64,000 nucleotides of DNA from Macrothele yani (Eukaryota; Arthropoda; Arachnida; Araneae; Macrothelidae): assembly GCA_039090855.1 (NCBI GenBank), contig CM077006.1:53205336-53269335 (forward strand), read 5' to 3'. This document shows positions 40,426 through 50,799 of the stretch, piece after piece; position 1 is the first letter of the stretch; each line of letters starts with the position of its first letter. Under the pieces are notes generated by a model. It was not told the DNA's origin. It ran no database searches and saw only the letters and a program-made list of their open reading frames with translations. The translations under genes and the position numbers were made by a program.

Positions 40426-40985
40426 GGTAACAGTAAAAAAAACATTTATAATTTGCAAAACATTGCAGCATTATGATAAAGTGTATTTGATATACATGTT
40501 CGATTTGAAACTGAAATACTTTAATTAGTTTTACTTTTTGTGTGCCATAATTCTTAATTGGTACTTATTTATTTGCTTACTCATATTTTGTATTTTCGTA
40601 CAAATCGGGAAGGTCATTAGACACTGTCACACGGCAGTTACCTGTTTTAAGTGTGTGATCGTGAGGCATCTCAAAGAGGCTGGCACAAAATTTGCAAATG
40701 ACAAACTTTAGTGAACATTTTTATTTTTAAAAGAATAAAATTTGCATGATATGACTAACTTTAGTGTGAGTTCTTTGTACAAACGCCGTTCTATAAAAAC
40801 ATGAGAGTAATTTAGCCAGAGTTTTTTAGCTGGCAACCGTGCAAAAGGTAAAAATAACCACACAGACGACTAACAGAATTAAGGAAGTATCTATGGCAAC
40901 AGTTATTAGCCGTGGCAGACAATTCTGGTTTTGTTATTGCGCAGTTGTTTAAGGTACGTCTGCATTTCGCCATACAGCTATGGAG
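40426..40985. other. gene-free stretch
   Basis: AT-rich, nothing recognisable. Confidence 0.4.
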
Positions 40986-40989
40986 GTGA

Positions 40990-41420
40990 ATGATTCAGAG
41001 TTAAGAAGTTAAATGCGTTGTGCGATAAAATTTTGCTATCGTTTGTGTAAAACGGCTCCAGAAACAGTTGATTTCATGTAAACAGCTTACAAAGATAAAT
41101 GCTTGGGTAAGTCAACGATTTTTAGATGGCACCAGGATTTCAAAAAAGGGCGTTTGTCGGCAGAACTCGCTCCTAGGCTTTGTCTGCCTGAAAATGTTGT
41201 TACGGAGCGTATTGTTAACTCTGTTTGGGCGATCCTGCAAGAAGAAGTCTGATCACTCAAATACTGATCTGCTGCTGATATCACCTCCGAATCATTCGAG
41301 TAGTGCTTCCCTTTCAAACATTTGTATCAGAAGTATGTATTTAGGTCAAAACCTCAACCGTGTGAGGAATTTTGATGAGAAATGGCACGTCTCTCTGAGA
41401 CATTTCCTCTATAACTAAGA
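40990..41420 (+). pseudogene. mariner-like N-terminal (HTH) fragment
   Basis: With frame changes, the plus strand reads KTAPETVDFM, AYKDKCLGKSTIFRWHQDFK, KGRLSAELAPRLCLP and VVTERIVNSVWAIL. This fits the paired HTH region of mariner/SETMAR transposases (the pattern of a short fish-hook motif followed by FxWHxxFKxGR). No catalytic part follows, since a tRNA-headed repeat comes next. Moderate confidence because it is short and broken. Confidence 0.5.
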
Positions 41421-41544
41421 TAGTTTAGTTAAGAACAGCACATGCTTCTCTAAAACTGGGGGTTTTTCAAACTTTTCTGAATCGCGGACAACATGGCGAA
41501 ATGGAATAGTATTCGGGGGCCACATGGAAAAGGAAAGTAAAAAC

Positions 41545-41715
41545 GTACAACGAAGTAAATTTCTCCGTCATTTTTATCCGCGCCAGGATTCGAACCCGGG
41601 TCCCCTCATTCCGGAATAAGTTGCTCTACCAATTGAGCTACGCGGACGTTTTATTCTGATTCCTATCTGCCTTTATGTCGTGTGCGTCCTTCCGGCAGGT
41701 ACGTCACATCTCCTG
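41545..41715 (-). repeat. tRNA-headed repeat, family B
   Basis: Minus strand: GTCCGCGTAGCTCAATTGGT, arm CTTATTCCGGAATGAG, box B GGGTTCGAATCCTGG, close GCGCGGAT, then ACGGAGAAATTTACTTCG. Same organisation as 55015-55198. Confidence 0.8.
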
Positions 41716-41869
41716 GTACGTTACAAACGCACGTGTTTATTATGAATAACGATTATTTCAGATAGGTATTGAGTCTTAAAACTTAACTTTCTGGAAAAGA
41801 AACGATGCAATTAATATGATATCTATATTACAAAGAATTCCGAAATAGGTTTCTGAAACGCCTTGTGAA

Positions 41870-41992
41870 AACACAAGTTTGTCCGCCTCACTCCGGATTA
41901 AGTCGCTCTCCCAATTGAGCTACCCGGACAGAATGTCTCGCTAAATATTTGTCGTCTTCACACATGTTTTCACCTCTGTACTACGTCACAGC
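41870..41992 (-). repeat. tRNA-headed repeat, family C
   Basis: Minus strand: leader TGACGTAGTACAGAGGTGAA, then TGTCCGGGTAGCTCAATTGG, arm CTTAATCCGGAGTGAGG and CGGACAAACTTGTGTTTTCA. Box B is missing. Confidence 0.65.
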
Positions 41993-42039
41993 CTACATTT
42001 CCCAAATAAAAGTGAATATTAAGACAAATCCTTTGAATT

Positions 42040-42900
42040 TTTTCAACACAGGTTGGAGGAATTAAATAAAGCAAGAAAAACTTATCCTCTCCAGCTGGTG
42101 ACAACATCAATAAAATGTCGTGTGAAGCCTCATTTCAATCATGTAACAAAGGTTGGGAAAGTGCATGCAATTGCCGAGACTTGTAAAGCCTTACATAATA
42201 GATGTTGTTGAAACTATGACTGTGTGATGAACAATTTAGGAACATAAAACCTGTGCTACTCTCAAACGATACTGTTTCTAAGCAGATTCGTGAAATCAGC
42301 ATGGAGATTGAAAATGAAGTCACTGAGCGCATAAAAATTAGTGGATGTTACGCATTGCTACTTGATGAGACAATAGACGCTACCGGAGTTGCAGTACTTC
42401 TTGCTCTCGACCGGTACGCAAATGCTAACTTAACTGAAGGCGAACTGTTATTTGGCAAGCTCTTGAAGACTCCTATTACCAGGGAGGACATTTTTAACTT
42501 GGTTGACTATTATGTCAAAGGAAAGAAACTTTCATGGAACGAATGCTTTGATATCTGCGCTGATGGTGTCAAGGCAATGACAGGAAAACACCGTGGATTT
42601 ATTGCTCGTTTTCGATATATCGTGCCTAAAATTGAAAGTAGCCACTGCATCATCCACAGGCTCTTTGAAAAAAAGAAAAAATCATGGATAAAGTTCATTC
42701 TGGAGTGAAAAATTGTGATGTTGCCAAAAAAAACTATGGCATCATTCTATCAACGCTATCGACTTTTTTATAAGATCTATAAAAAAACGGAACACCATTT
42801 GCAAAAGGGTTCAGAAACGAAGAGAATATCGATGGCGCAAATTGAAGATGTCGACTAAGCGTTGTTCACGTGGTTCCACGACTTCCGTTCGTAGAGTGTA
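42040..42900 (+). pseudogene. hAT transposase fragment (ZBED/FAM200-like type)
   Basis: The frame 42253-42708 reads LLSNDTVSKQIREISMEIEN, SGCYALLLDETIDATGVAVL (first Asp region), KTPITREDIFNLVDYYVKGK, WNECFDICADGVKAMTGKHR (second Asp region) and SSHCIIHRLFEKKK. This order fits the hAT lineage that gave rise to ZBED5-type proteins, quite different from the 26 kb hAT. After 42708 the frame is lost, with weak traces to about 42900. No inverted repeats were found. Confidence 0.75.
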
Positions 42901-43430
42901 TCAGTTAGTGGATCGTTAATCGGTGAAAAAGCATTTTAATCTGCCCCTGTTCTTGCGGGCCTTGGGGACTTCCAGGCCAGTTTTGGATAGTTAAATCGTT
43001 TTAAGGAATGTATGGCGTCGTAGTAAAAACGATTTGTGGTGAGGTAGGTGCTGTGCTTGCGAAAAGCACGAATGAATGGAGAGCACGAGAAGTGGGTGCT
43101 CTAATGAGTTCACACAGTTCATATTATTAGTAAAACGCTGACGAGGCGGACATGTTTCACCAACTTCAGTCAAAGATGACATCCCTTAACTCTTTAACGA
43201 CCATGACTCAAAAATCTTTTATCACTCCAAATATCACAGCCCCCGAAATTGTCTGTTAGTTCACATCTTTGTTTAATAACAAGAATAACGACTGAGGGTA
43301 ACTTCTGCTGATCCCTCATAGTTCGAGAAAATTTGAAGAACAGGTAAGGGTAGGAAATCTAACTCACTCTAGACAGGCGATTCGGGCTGCTGTGACCGTT
43401 TGTATGTACGGGTGTTTTGGGCGTCCAGTA
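42901..43430. other. gene-free stretch
   Basis: No recognisable gene. It precedes the 48-bp satellite. Confidence 0.4.
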
Positions 43431-44487
43431 AGCCGTGAAAACTCGAATTACAACCTTATATTGCATCCATCTTAAGTAAGTCGTAAAAACTCATATTGCA
43501 ACCTTATATTGCATCCATCTTAAGTAAGCCGTGAAAATTCAAATTGCAACCTTATATTGCATCCATCTTAAGTAAGCGGTGAAAATTCAAATTACAATCT
43601 TATATTGCATCCATCTTAAGTAAGCCGTGAAAACTCAAATTGCAACCTTATATTGCATCCATCTTAAGTAAGCCGTGAAAATTCAAATAACAATCTTATA
43701 TTGCATCCATCTTAAGTAAGCCGTAAAAACTCAAATTGCAACCTTATATTGCATCCATCTTAAGTAAGCTGTGAAAACTCAAATTGCAACCTTATATTGC
43801 ATCCATCTTAAGTAAGCCGTGAAAATTCAAATTACAATATTATATTGCATCCATCTTAAGTAAGCCGTAAAAACTCAAATTACAACCTTATATTGCATCC
43901 ATCTTAAGTAAGCTGTGAAAACTCAAATTGCAACCTTATATTGCATCCATCTTAAGTAAGCCGTGAAAACTCAAATTGCAACCTTATATTGCATCCATCT
44001 TAAGTAAGCGGTGAAAATTCAAATTACAATCTTATATTGCATTCATCTTAAGTAAGCCGTAAAAACTCAAATTGCAACCTTATATTGCATCCATCTTAAG
44101 TAAGCCGTGAAAATTCAAATTACAATCTTATATTGCATCCATCTTAAGTAAGCCGTAAAAACTCAAATTGCAACCTTATATTGCATCCATCTTAAGTAAG
44201 CTGTGAAAACTCAAATTGCAACCTTATATTGCATCCATCTTAAGTAAGCCGTGAAAATTCAAATTACAACCTTATATTGCATCCATCTTAAGTAAGCTGT
44301 GAAAACTCGAATTGCAACCTTATATTGCATCCATCTTAAGTAAGCCGTGAAAATTCAAATTACAATCTTATATTGCACCATCTTAAGTAAGCCTTGAAAA
44401 CTCAAATTGCAACCTTATATTGATTCCATCTGAAGTAAGCCGTGAAAACTCAAATTGCAACCTTATATTGCATCCATCTTAAGTAAG
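43431..44487. repeat. 48-bp satellite, about 22 units, trimeric higher-order unit
   Basis: The unit GCCGTGAAAACTCAAATTGC followed by AACCTTATATTGCATCCATC and TTAAGTAA repeats with a period of 48 bp. Variants alternate: GAAAATTCAAATTACAATC (B), GTAAAAACTCAAATTGC and CTGTGAAAACTC, often in that order, giving a 144-bp higher-order unit. Confidence 0.93.
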
Positions 44488-44689
44488 CCATGAAAAGTCG
44501 TGGCAAAGGTCTGCTAGTGAAAGAAATTGTCTATTGTGTGAAATAAAAGAACAAAACAGAAAAGAGAGAAGGAAAAAGAAAAACACAAGTTCATGGGCGA
44601 ATGGATATGATTTGTAGAGCATAGCCAACCAAGCGGTATTAGCGAAAAAAAATGACTAATCGCTGGAAACGTTCTGACAAAATCTGATA
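44488..44689. other. short gene-free stretch
   Basis: Nothing recognisable between the satellite and the mariner element. Confidence 0.4.
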
Positions 44690-45967
44690 CAAAGGGTGAG
44701 TCGAAAGTTTTGCAATATTTGGATCACTTTATGTCTTCATACGTTCCTTTACGACGAAAGCTGACTAGCATTCAAAGTATAGGCCATCGTGTTGCCCCGT
44801 TTTTAGCCATCTGTCTGCCAGTTCTTCGATTCCGCGGCGGCACCAGTTCTTGTCCTTCGAGGCGAAGAACTCCTTTACCCCAGCTGCACCTCGTCCCGGT
44901 TGTTGAAGTGCTGCCCGCGAAGGCAGTGGGCCATGTGCCATATATATCCGACGCGACAAGGTCCGGACTATATGCTGACTGTAGCATCAGTTCCATGCCC
45001 TCAGGTTCCTGGAGTTTTGCCCGGGTCGTTCGCGTGGTATGAGGCCGAGCGTTGTCCTGCTGCTGTAGAAGAGCGCGCTTTCTGTTCCCTAGTGCCAGAT
45101 ACTCCTCCTGCGAAACGGCATACATCTGCTCCAGCTGTTTAGAGTAGAGGTTGGGCGCTGATGGCCGGACCGTCTGGAACAAATTCATAACGGATTATCC
45201 CCTCGAAATTCCACCAGACGCAGAGCATCACCTTGTGCTCGAAGCGCCCACGTTTGGCAATAGGTTATGGAAGCTGTCCCGCGCTCAACCACTGCCGTTG
45301 TGTGTAGGAATTACGGAAATAGACCCACTTTTCATCGCACGTAACAATTCTCTTGAGGAAACGTACATTGCGCGGGTTTTCTAAGAGTTTCGTGCAGATT
45401 TCCACTCGGGGTTTTGCTTCAGCTGGCGTCAGTTCGTGAGGGACAATGCGGCATCTCCTGTAGACCTTGCCAAGGTCCTGAAGGTGATGAACCCCGATGA
45501 CCTGTGATATGCCCAACTAGCCTGATAATCTTCAAGTGCTGGTTGTCGGATTTACCTTTACGGCCTGACGCACGGCTTCCAAATCCACGGTTCGCGGCCT
45601 ACCTGACCTTTGCTGATCGTCGAGGTTTCTGTCACCTGAGCGAAATTTCTTGAGCCATCTGCGGTGCTGTAGTTCATGGAACCTTCCCCTTTCGCATGAC
45701 AAATATTTCGTGTTCCTTGAGCAGCGTTACCGCCGAGTTCAAACTCGTAAAGCAAAAGTTCCCTAATTAGCCGGTTGTGGCTGTTCATTTTTTAGGCATC
45801 CCAATAACAGACAGAACGACATGCAATGCTGTGCACAGCAACGACTACCACTTTATATCCCTTTCGAATGACTGCAGTGCGCAACCTGAACTAGTTTAAG
45901 CACGTGACATGCCCGCAGCAGCACATTCGTTTATGCAAAAATTGCAAAACTTTCGACTTGCGCTCTG
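44690..45967 (-). mobile_element. complete mariner element with TA-flanked TIRs
   Basis: The left end CAAAGGGTGAGTCGAAAGTT at 44690 and the right end (reverse complement CAGAGCGCAAGTCGAAAGTT) share about 28 bp through TTGCAAT. TA at 44688-44689 and 45968-45969. Length is 1278 bp, normal for mariner. Confidence 0.9.
44770..45788 (-). pseudogene. mariner transposase (DD34D type), frameshifted
   Basis: ATG at 45788 gives MNSHNRLIRELLLYEFELGG and HTH text to NYSTA, a frameshift, then RSGDRNLDDQQRSG-like text. The frame 45516-45265 has VHHLQDLGKVYRRCRIVPHE and IVTCDEKWVYFRNSYTQRQW (first Asp). The frame 45188-44772 has LYSKQLEQMYAVSQEEYLAL, LLQQQDNARPHTTRTTRAKL (second Asp) and AYSPDLVASDIYG, where the third Asp is still present (VASD for APSD). 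About 338 codons overall. Several one-base shifts inactivate it, but the catalytic triad survives residue by residue. Confidence 0.88.
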
Positions 45968-45969
45968 TA

Positions 45970-46210
45970 AAAAGCATTCAGAACATACTTCGGAGACAAA
46001 AATGTGCTGAGCTGGAATAATGTGGAAATCAGTCCCTAATTCGACTTCCCTCTCTAATGACGTGCAACTGGAAGATCTTTTGTTTGCAGATAGTGATGTG
46101 TTTCCTTCTAACGAGACGGCTGTTATTAACATCATCCAGTCAATAAGGGATAATAAAACTGAAAGAACTATTGAAAGCAGTGTGGAAGCAGATATACTAT
46201 TCCTTTGACG
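45970..46210 (+). pseudogene. possible pogo/Tigger-type C-terminal fragment
   Basis: Text LSWNNVEIS followed in other frames by LSNDVQLEDLLFADSDVFPS and INIIQSIRDNK vaguely resembles the end of Tigger/jerky-type transposases (AW..V...TI..CF..AGF then an acidic tail). The catalytic domain is absent. Weak. Confidence 0.25.
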
Positions 46211-47080
46211 AATGTTGGTGCTTCAAAAATACTTTCGTGCTTCGAAAAATTTAGCTAATTTGTGTCTTCGCAAATTAACGCTCCGAAAACCATTTTTTTC
46301 TACATGCGTTATTTATGGAATTTTTTAATATCTGAAGCTACAAATTGCTTTGTTAAAAAAACTCACTGATCATTTACAAAAAATGTGAAAGTAAAAATGA
46401 GAAGAAAAAATTTGATTTCACAGTTTTATTAAGTACGAGTATATTTTTATAATTTTCACTTTATTATAAAAAATTTCTTTGATTGAAATTTTATATCTGA
46501 AATTTCCTAAATAAATGCACATTTAGATCGAAATTGTTTGGTAAATTGTTAGATCCCGTTTTTAAGACATTTTCGCTATAAGGAATATTTTGGTGATCCG
46601 ATGGGAGTCGACAATATATATATACACCAAAAAAGCGTATACAAAAATTCGAGTGCGTGATCTAAAGGCTATGTGCAGAGGAAGTTCGATCGACTTAATA
46701 CCCTTTAGATTTTCACTTCCCTGAGCATTAATCAATTAATGGTTGTCATGTAGAAACATGCATTTCCAATCCCTTCGTGTGCTTTTAAATGGAATTCGAA
46801 GGTCAAGTTTTCAATAAAGAAAAGATAGAATATGCAACGAAAAAACGGAAAAATGTTCCCGTGCTATTGACTTTTTGAAATAAAAAAAAGTGAAACTGTT
46901 TTTCTTCGTTTTAATGGATAATTCTGTATTTTGTTTGTCATTTTGTTAATGCACTTTATATGTTGCCTTCTAGACGGAAAAAGAGATGAATCATTCTAAA
47001 AGCATCAGAAACATTTTTTTTTTCTGTTTGTTTTTGCCATTCCCGAAAGTGGAAGTCAGGAAACTTCCGTTCTTGTACAA
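46211..47080. other. AT-rich gene-free stretch
   Basis: Nothing recognisable is seen. Confidence 0.45.
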
Positions 47081-47084
47081 GAGG

Positions 47085-47363
47085 TGTGGCGTACTACAGA
47101 GGTAAAGCACAAGTTAAGACGACAAATCTTCAATCATACATTCCGTCCGCGTTGCTTAGTTGGGAGAGCAACTTGCTCCGGAGTGAGCTGGAGCTATTTC
47201 GATTCCGTCACGGACAAACTTGTGTTTTCACATTGGCGCCCGGACGAAAAGTGGAAGTACTGGCCGTTGGGTTCTTCGAAAAAGGTGTGATGTTTGCTCC
47301 ACACATCGTCTAGAATTAATAAAAATTCGTTCTCCGCTTCAAAAAAAAAAAAAAAAAAAAAAA
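47085..47363 (+). repeat. tRNA-headed repeat, family C, with poly(A)
   Basis: Leader GGCGTACTACAGAGGTAAAG, head GTCCGCGTTGCTTAGTTGGG, arm CTTGCTCCGGAGTGAG, box B-like TTCGATTCCGTC and CACGGACAAACTTGTG. About 120 bp further it ends in an A-run of 24. The A-tail suggests retroposition of this copy. Confidence 0.8.
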
Positions 47364-47382
47364 ACGTTAAGAGGGAGATGAT

Positions 47383-47518
47383 GTGACGTACTACAGAGGT
47401 AAAGCACGTGTCAAGACAACAAATCTGCAGCGATACATTCCCTCCGTTTGGCTTAATTGGGAGAGCAGGTCACTCCGGAGTGAACGGGCGCGGACAAACT
47501 TGTGCTTTCACAGAGGAA
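47383..47518 (+). repeat. tRNA-headed repeat, family C, second copy
   Basis: GTGACGTACTACAGAGGTAA, CAACAAATCTGCAGCGATAC, TTGGCTTAATTGGGAGAGCA and CTCCGGAGTGAACG, closing in GCGGACAAACTTGTGCTTTC. Box B is deleted. Confidence 0.75.
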
Positions 47519-47830
47519 ATGTGATGTATTTAAATCTTATGTTGTAGAAATACAGAATGAAATTTTAGCAAGTTTTCCTGAACGCTCCTATACTGCGCAA
47601 AGACCCCCCCCCCCGCCGCCGCCCAAATTAAAGCAGATTTCTCAATATTCTGAATCTGAACAAGGTGACTTAAAGTTGTTCTGTGTAAAAAATATGCAGT
47701 GTTGCTATCCACACAGTAGATAAAACATTTAAAATAGGGGTGATGCGCAGTTGACATGGGTTGACTGGAACAGACGCAAACCCAAACGCTTCCCAACAGC
47801 GCATCGCAATGCACGATCATCATAGGTAAG

Positions 47831-48029
47831 CCTCCCCGGTGGCGCAGTGGTTTAAGCGAAGGCTTCTGATCATTCGTCCGATAGGGGCCAGGGTCCAGTT
47901 CCCGGTGAGGCATGGATGTTGTGTTTGTCTTACGGCACTGGCTCTCTCCCTTCCCTGGAACCAGTGGCCCTAAATTAGGAATGGTCGACTGCTTATGGCC
48001 CATTAAGTGGTCGTTAAACCTCAAATAAA
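47831..48029 (+). mobile_element. tRNA-derived SINE, family A
   Basis: Head GGTGGCGCAGTGGTTTAAGC, body CTGGCTCTCTCCCTTCCCTG and a tail of about 9 A at 48021. The tail abuts the transposase start codon region at 48039. Confidence 0.88.
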
Positions 48030-48038
48030 AAAAAAATC

Positions 48039-48790
48039 ATGGGTAAACGTGGTGATCTGAGCGACTTTGACCATGGGCGCATTGTCACCGCAAGACAGAT
48101 GGGTCATTCTATCGCCCAAGTAGTAAGAACCGTCGGGTTCTCCAGGGCAACCGTATCAAGGATGTACGGAGGGTATACCATCGACGGACGTAGCAGAGAG
48201 CAAATGGCGGACCACACGCCATTGATGACCGGAGTCGACGTAGACTATCCACACTCATACAGACCAACGGCTTGGAAACGGCCGCTCAAATCACATCCAG
48301 GTTAAACTTCGGAGACCCAAACAGCGTCAGCTTGCAAATGGTACGGCGCACGTTGCATGCTATGGGCTACGGGAGCTGACGCCCTTCTCGAGTGCCACTG
48401 TTGACTGCTCGTTATCAAACATTATGCCTAGCCTGTGCCGGGAAAATCAAAACTGGATAGCTGCAGAGTGGTGCCGCGTCGTGCGATCAGATGAATTCCG
48501 TTTTCAAGCGTACCGAGTTGACGGGAGGGTGTGGGTGTGGCATCGACAGCATAAGGTCACGGCCCCGTCGTGCCAGGTCTGCTCTGTTCAAGATGGCGGA
48601 ATAAAATAGCCTTCATTGTCGTCCATGAAATAGCCATCTTCTGCTGGATGAAAATTCAACATTACAGGATGGACTTGACCGGCATCAATGTTCAGATAAT
48701 CCTTGCAGAACACCCGGCCTTTCATCAACATCAGGGGTCAAGTTCCATACCAACAGAACGTGCTCCACACACCACCTCCAAAACATTGAG
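48039..48790 (+). pseudogene. Tc1-like transposase remnant, 5' flank replaced by SINE
   Basis: ATG at 48039 starts MGKRGDLSDFDHGRIVTARQ, with HTH1 GHSIAQVVRTVGFSRATVSR. The frame then breaks; HTH2 is only partly readable (LNFGDPNSVSLQMVRRTLHA in another frame). The first Asp region is open 48424-48609 (WIAAEWCRVVRSDEFRFQAY, GRVWVWHRQHKV). Later blocks are poor (FIVVHEIAIFCWMKIQHYRM, then TERAPHTT where the second Asp motif should be). The final acidic box is missing, since another Tc1 fragment begins on the other strand. Dead copy. Confidence 0.7.
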
Positions 48791-49215
48791 TTATACTTAC
48801 AAGGCAAGTTGGGTCCATTACTTCCTGGGCTCTCGCCAAACTCTCTGCCTACTGTCTATACCGAACAAAGTGTATGGGGACTCATCGGACCACGTGACCT
48901 TTTTCCAGTCTTCCAGTGTCCAGTCACGGTAGTTCTCAGCACCACTGTAGACAAACTTTCCAGTTTTCGCAGGATTAGGGTTTCTGTTCAGGCATGCGAT
49001 TGCCAGTACTGATCCTCTTCAATTCCCTGCCCCATAGTTCGCTGAGGTATTGGTCGAGAACAGCCTTTGAATGCTTCCGTCAATTACTGCACACAGGAAG
49101 TCCTGTTTCTCCGTACAAGCCTTCTCAGATGACGGCGATCTAATTCTTGGCAGTTTGTCGTCAGGCTAGAGTTACGTCTCTTAGACAAACAGTGTGGGTT
49201 ACTTTCCCACTGATT
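48785..49215 (-). pseudogene. Tc1-like transposase fragment, different family
   Basis: Minus strand, with frame changes: SLTTNCQELDRRHLRRLVRR, then AFKGCSRPIPQR-like HTH2 text, then YRDWTLEDWKKVTWSDESPY and TLFGIDSRQRVWREPRK. The first catalytic Asp is intact, the rest of the core is missing. The fragment is head-to-head with the previous one and ends at the next element's left end. Confidence 0.6.
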
Positions 49216-49231
49216 ACCGACCTATGATATA

Positions 49232-50657
49232 CACTGGCAGAAAGTGAAAAAGAGCACCAAGAAGGAGACGTCTGACACCAACGAAATTTATACAGCATAA
49301 TAACGGAATACAGAGGATAACGTGATCAAAACATTATGGCAAAATACAACTGTATTTGCTGGTAAACTGAAAAATAACATTTCCATGTAACATGGTTACT
49401 ACGAGGTTGAACCGCCATGAACTGCGTCACACTGGGCAATTCTGGCATGGAGTCTGTCGTACAGATGTTGGATGTAAGTTTGGGGTATTGATTTCCAAGC
49501 ATCCTCAACCTGGACGCGTAAATCGGGGATGGTCGTGGCTAGCCGTGGATACCGGATAAGTCGTTGTCCCATAAAATCCCACACGTGCTCAATAGGGGAC
49601 AAATCCGGTGAACGTGCAGGCCATGGAAGTTGTATCACACCCTGAAGTACATGTTGCGTTGCACGTGCGTGTGTGGGCGTGCGTTATCTTGCTGGAAAAC
49701 ACCACGATGGACCGACCTTACAAATGGCACAACAACGGGCTGAATGATGTTGATGTAGGAGGTGCTGTTTAACGTACCCGGTACAAACACCAGTTGTGTA
49801 CGGGAGTGATAGCTGATCGCTCCCTACACCAGGAGACCGGGTGTAGGCCCTGTGTGTCGCTGGCGGATGCAAGAAGGGTGGAGACGCTCCCCTGTGCGTC
49901 TGCGAACACGCATACGGCCATCGGAGGCTCCCAAGCAGGATCTGCTTTCATCGCTGAACACGACAGATCGCCATTGCGTTCTCCAGTGCAGACGTTGGGG
50001 ACACCACTGCAGCCGTTCCTGACGGTGGGCTGGAGTCAGAGGTACACATGCCAGAGGCACACGTGCACGTAGTCCTGCATCCATTAGACGGTTGCGGATT
50101 GTTCGCACAGTCACCTCAGGTGCAACGGCAGCTCGGATTTGCGTCGCAGTGGATGTTCTGCTTGACAACGCCGCTCTTCTTATGCGTCGATCGGTCCGCT
50201 CATTAGTCCGTCTGTGAGTCCCGGTTACACGTCTTCTCGTGTGGGAATGTTCCTCGGACCATCTACGCCACCATCGTACCACCACCGATACTTCCCGTCC
50301 AATTCGCTCCGCAATACGACTATACGACCACCCGGCCTCGCGGAGTCCGATTAGACGACCTCGCTCAAAGTCCGATAACTGTTGAAATCGTACACGTCTT
50401 CCATGTCCAGGCATTGCTGCTTCTTCAGGGTCTTCGCCCGTGTCCGTATGCCGACGACTGATTACATTCACTTCGCCGTACTCCTTAAATACCACCGACG
50501 ACAATTTGCATATTATGCAGTGCTGTGGCGTAAGTGCTCACCGGTTGGTCCCGAAATTAACATCACACCTACGTAAACTCGACCCCATTAACGTATGGAA
50601 ATTTCATGATCGTCCGCCAATTCCTTCTTGGTGTTCTTTTTTCACTTTCCGGCAGTG
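49232..50657 (-). mobile_element. second copy of the 33.4-kb Tc1-like element, inverted
   Basis: The ends CACTGGCAGAAAGTGAAAAA at 49232 and CACTGCCGGAAAGTGAAAAA (reverse complement) to 50657 have TA on both sides (49230-49231, 50658-50659). Length is 1426 bp. It aligns end to end with 33369-34801 at well over 90% by eye. Confidence 0.93.
49399..50414 (-). pseudogene. Tc1-like transposase, frameshifted copy
   Basis: Start at 50414 (MPGHGRRVRFQQLSDFERGR), end at 49399, one residue earlier than the 33.6-kb copy because TAC became TAG. It is open from 50414 to 49824 with FSDESRSCLGASDGRMRVRR (first Asp; here the Glu after Ser-Asp is kept). One G is missing in QQDNARPHT near 49683, shifting the frame, and the rest (VIQLPWPARSPDLSPIEHVW) reads normally in the new frame. 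It has the same 32-residue spacing between the last two acidic residues. Two or three lesions only, so it is a young copy. Confidence 0.88.
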
Positions 50658-50799
50658 TATTTTGAGAAGCCAGTCTGCTTTAAAATCGTCACTTTAGCCA
50701 GACGGACACCCACAATAAGTTACCTTTACTAAACTCCGAAAGACCCTTTCTTTTTAGCACGTCTTTTGAAAAAAGATCGTTCTTATCTTACCGGTTTGC

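Noticed and set aside
43431..44487. CRISPR array
   Set aside because: Units are contiguous 48-bp tandem repeats with no unique spacers, and the sequence is eukaryotic.
49794..50072. Plus-strand frame of 92 codons
   Set aside because: It is the antisense shadow of the transposase at 50414-49399; the same shadow occurs at 34232-33954 in the sister copy.
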